From positions 1 to 20,010 of the forward strand of contig CAYVUM010000067.1 in assembly GCA_964454795.1 (NCBI GenBank): a stretch of 20,010 bases of DNA, read 5' to 3'. Positions within the stretch are counted from its first letter, which is position 1; every line of letters begins with the position of its first letter. This stretch comes from CAYVUM01 sp964454795 (GTDB lineage Bacteria > Pseudomonadota > Alphaproteobacteria > Rhodospirillales > Defluviicoccaceae). This document shows positions 19,355 through 20,010 of the stretch, in pieces. The notes under the pieces were generated by a model, which was given only the letters and a program-made list of their open reading frames with translations, did no database searches and was not told the origin of the DNA. Made by a program: the position numbers and the translations under genes.

Positions 19355-19906
19355 TTACTGACACTGGTCCTCGGCAGAACCATCGACGGTGTTGCCGGCA
19401 ACCCGGATCGGCGGGGCGTTGTCCTGACACTGCAGGTTGCCGGCAATGACATTCCGGCGAACCGTGATCCCGGCCAGGTTGCTGTTCGCCTGAACATCGC
19501 CGGCGACGTTGTTGCCCGCCACCGCCACCGGGCCGGCATTGTTTTCAAACTGCACATTGCCGCCGATAATCGATCCGGCGACGAGAGCGGTTCCGGCGGT
19601 TGCGTCCACCTGGACGCTGCCAGCCACGAACGCGTCCCTGATGGCGACACGTTCGCCGCCGTCCGCCTGGATGTTGCCGCCGACCCGCACACCGCTGCGG
19701 GCCCGCAAATCGCCTCCCGGCTCGACTTCGACCCCACCGAGAATATTCGTGCCGGTGAGGGTGCACCGCGGACCGGGCGTGACCACGACGTTGTCTACGG
19801 TTTCCGGCCCGATACTTGGCGGGCAGAACACGTCATTGGCAGATGCGGTGGCAAGACCGCTGAACAGCAGAATTGCGGCGGCACTAACCGTGCGGGAGTC
19901 GACCAT
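19355..19906 (-). CDS. Small secreted protein with ~20-residue beta-helix-like repeats
   Basis: A 183-residue exported protein of unknown function. MVDSRTVSAAAILLFSGLATASA is a signal peptide with a clear A-S-A cleavage site before NDVFCPP. The mature part is built of about six repeats of 19-20 residues beginning near residues 57, 76, 95, 115, 135 and 155. Their pattern is (A/G)-G-x-(V/I/L)-Q-x(8-9)-(V/I)-x(3)-N-x-(V/I), as in GGNVQFENNAGPVAVAGNNV. Such a period fits a right-handed beta-helix, as in bactofilin-type folds. Four cysteines (28, 48, 160, 182) flank the repeat stack at its two ends and could form disulfide-bonded caps. The ATG at 19906 has AGGAG 8 bases upstream; a GTG at 19909 is an alternative. 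A possible promoter with TATGAT near 19940-19945 is weak. It converges with comM. Confidence 0.8.
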   Translation of the reverse strand: MVDSRTVSAAAILLFSGLATASANDVFCPPSIGPETVDNVVVTPGPRCTLTGTNILGGVEVEPGGDLRARSGVRVGGNIQADGGERVAIRDAFVAGSVQVDATAGTALVAGSIIGGNVQFENNAGPVAVAGNNVAGDVQANSNLAGITVRRNVIAGNLQCQDNAPPIRVAGNTVDGSAEDQCQ

Positions 19907-20010
19907 CACACTCTCTCCTGATCCAATAGGCTGATCATCATAACGTCGGGCGTAACCGACCTGCCAAGAAAACGCCCCGATTTGCCCTCAATAAAGTCAA
20001 ACAGATAGAG

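Overview
The window is strongly GC-rich and gene-dense. Third codon positions are mostly G or C. The gene content fits an alphaproteobacterium, probably of the Rhodospirillales type: a cysteine-free L31, an RpoH-like sigma factor, a phasin with PhaR-type TGC-N3-GCA sites, a petP/petR-like MarR-OmpR pair, and an efp-suhB-MotA/MotB-like gene run. The genus cannot be named from sequence alone. Almost all of it looks like chromosomal core or near-core DNA. I see no insertion sequence, phage, CRISPR, tRNA or rRNA gene.

Layout. 1-2.4 kb, minus strand: the first 86 codons of mreB, cut by the window edge, a strong hairpin, then leuA. leuA has a leader of about 300 nt holding a leucine-rich short ORF whose stop codon lies inside a perfect inverted repeat, which is the layout of an amino-acid attenuator. 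2.4-9.25 kb, plus strand: efp, suhB, a proline-rich OmpA-like envelope protein, a MotA/ExbB-like channel subunit, a MotB-like partner with a very long coiled coil, an MFS exporter and rpmE. 9.4-10.3 kb, minus strand: an RpoH-family sigma factor. It diverges from a TetR-like regulator (plus), which is followed by a phasin gene with a clear promoter and palindromic operator candidates, then csaA. 12.3-15.0 kb, minus strand: marR-ompR-envZ as one operon, divergent from ilvE (plus). 16.1-16.8 kb: a 650-base intergenic region with a long hairpin, a perfect 17-bp palindrome and a near-perfect sigma-54 promoter, leading into a PEP-CTERM surface protein gene. 17.6-19.1 kb: comM (yifB). 19.36-19.9 kb, minus strand: a small secreted protein made of 20-residue beta-helix-like repeats.

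How the parts connect. leuA and ilvE are both branched-chain amino-acid genes but lie 13 kb apart in separate units, and only leuA shows leader-peptide control. mreB, the OmpA-like protein and the MotA/MotB-like pair all act at the cell envelope. The MotA/MotB-like pair has no flagellar genes beside it and no Zorya effector genes, so its role is open. The most notable signals are the leuA leader, the sigma-54 plus palindrome control region of the PEP-CTERM gene, the uncharacterised proton-channel module, and the 19-bp hairpin at 16265-16316.
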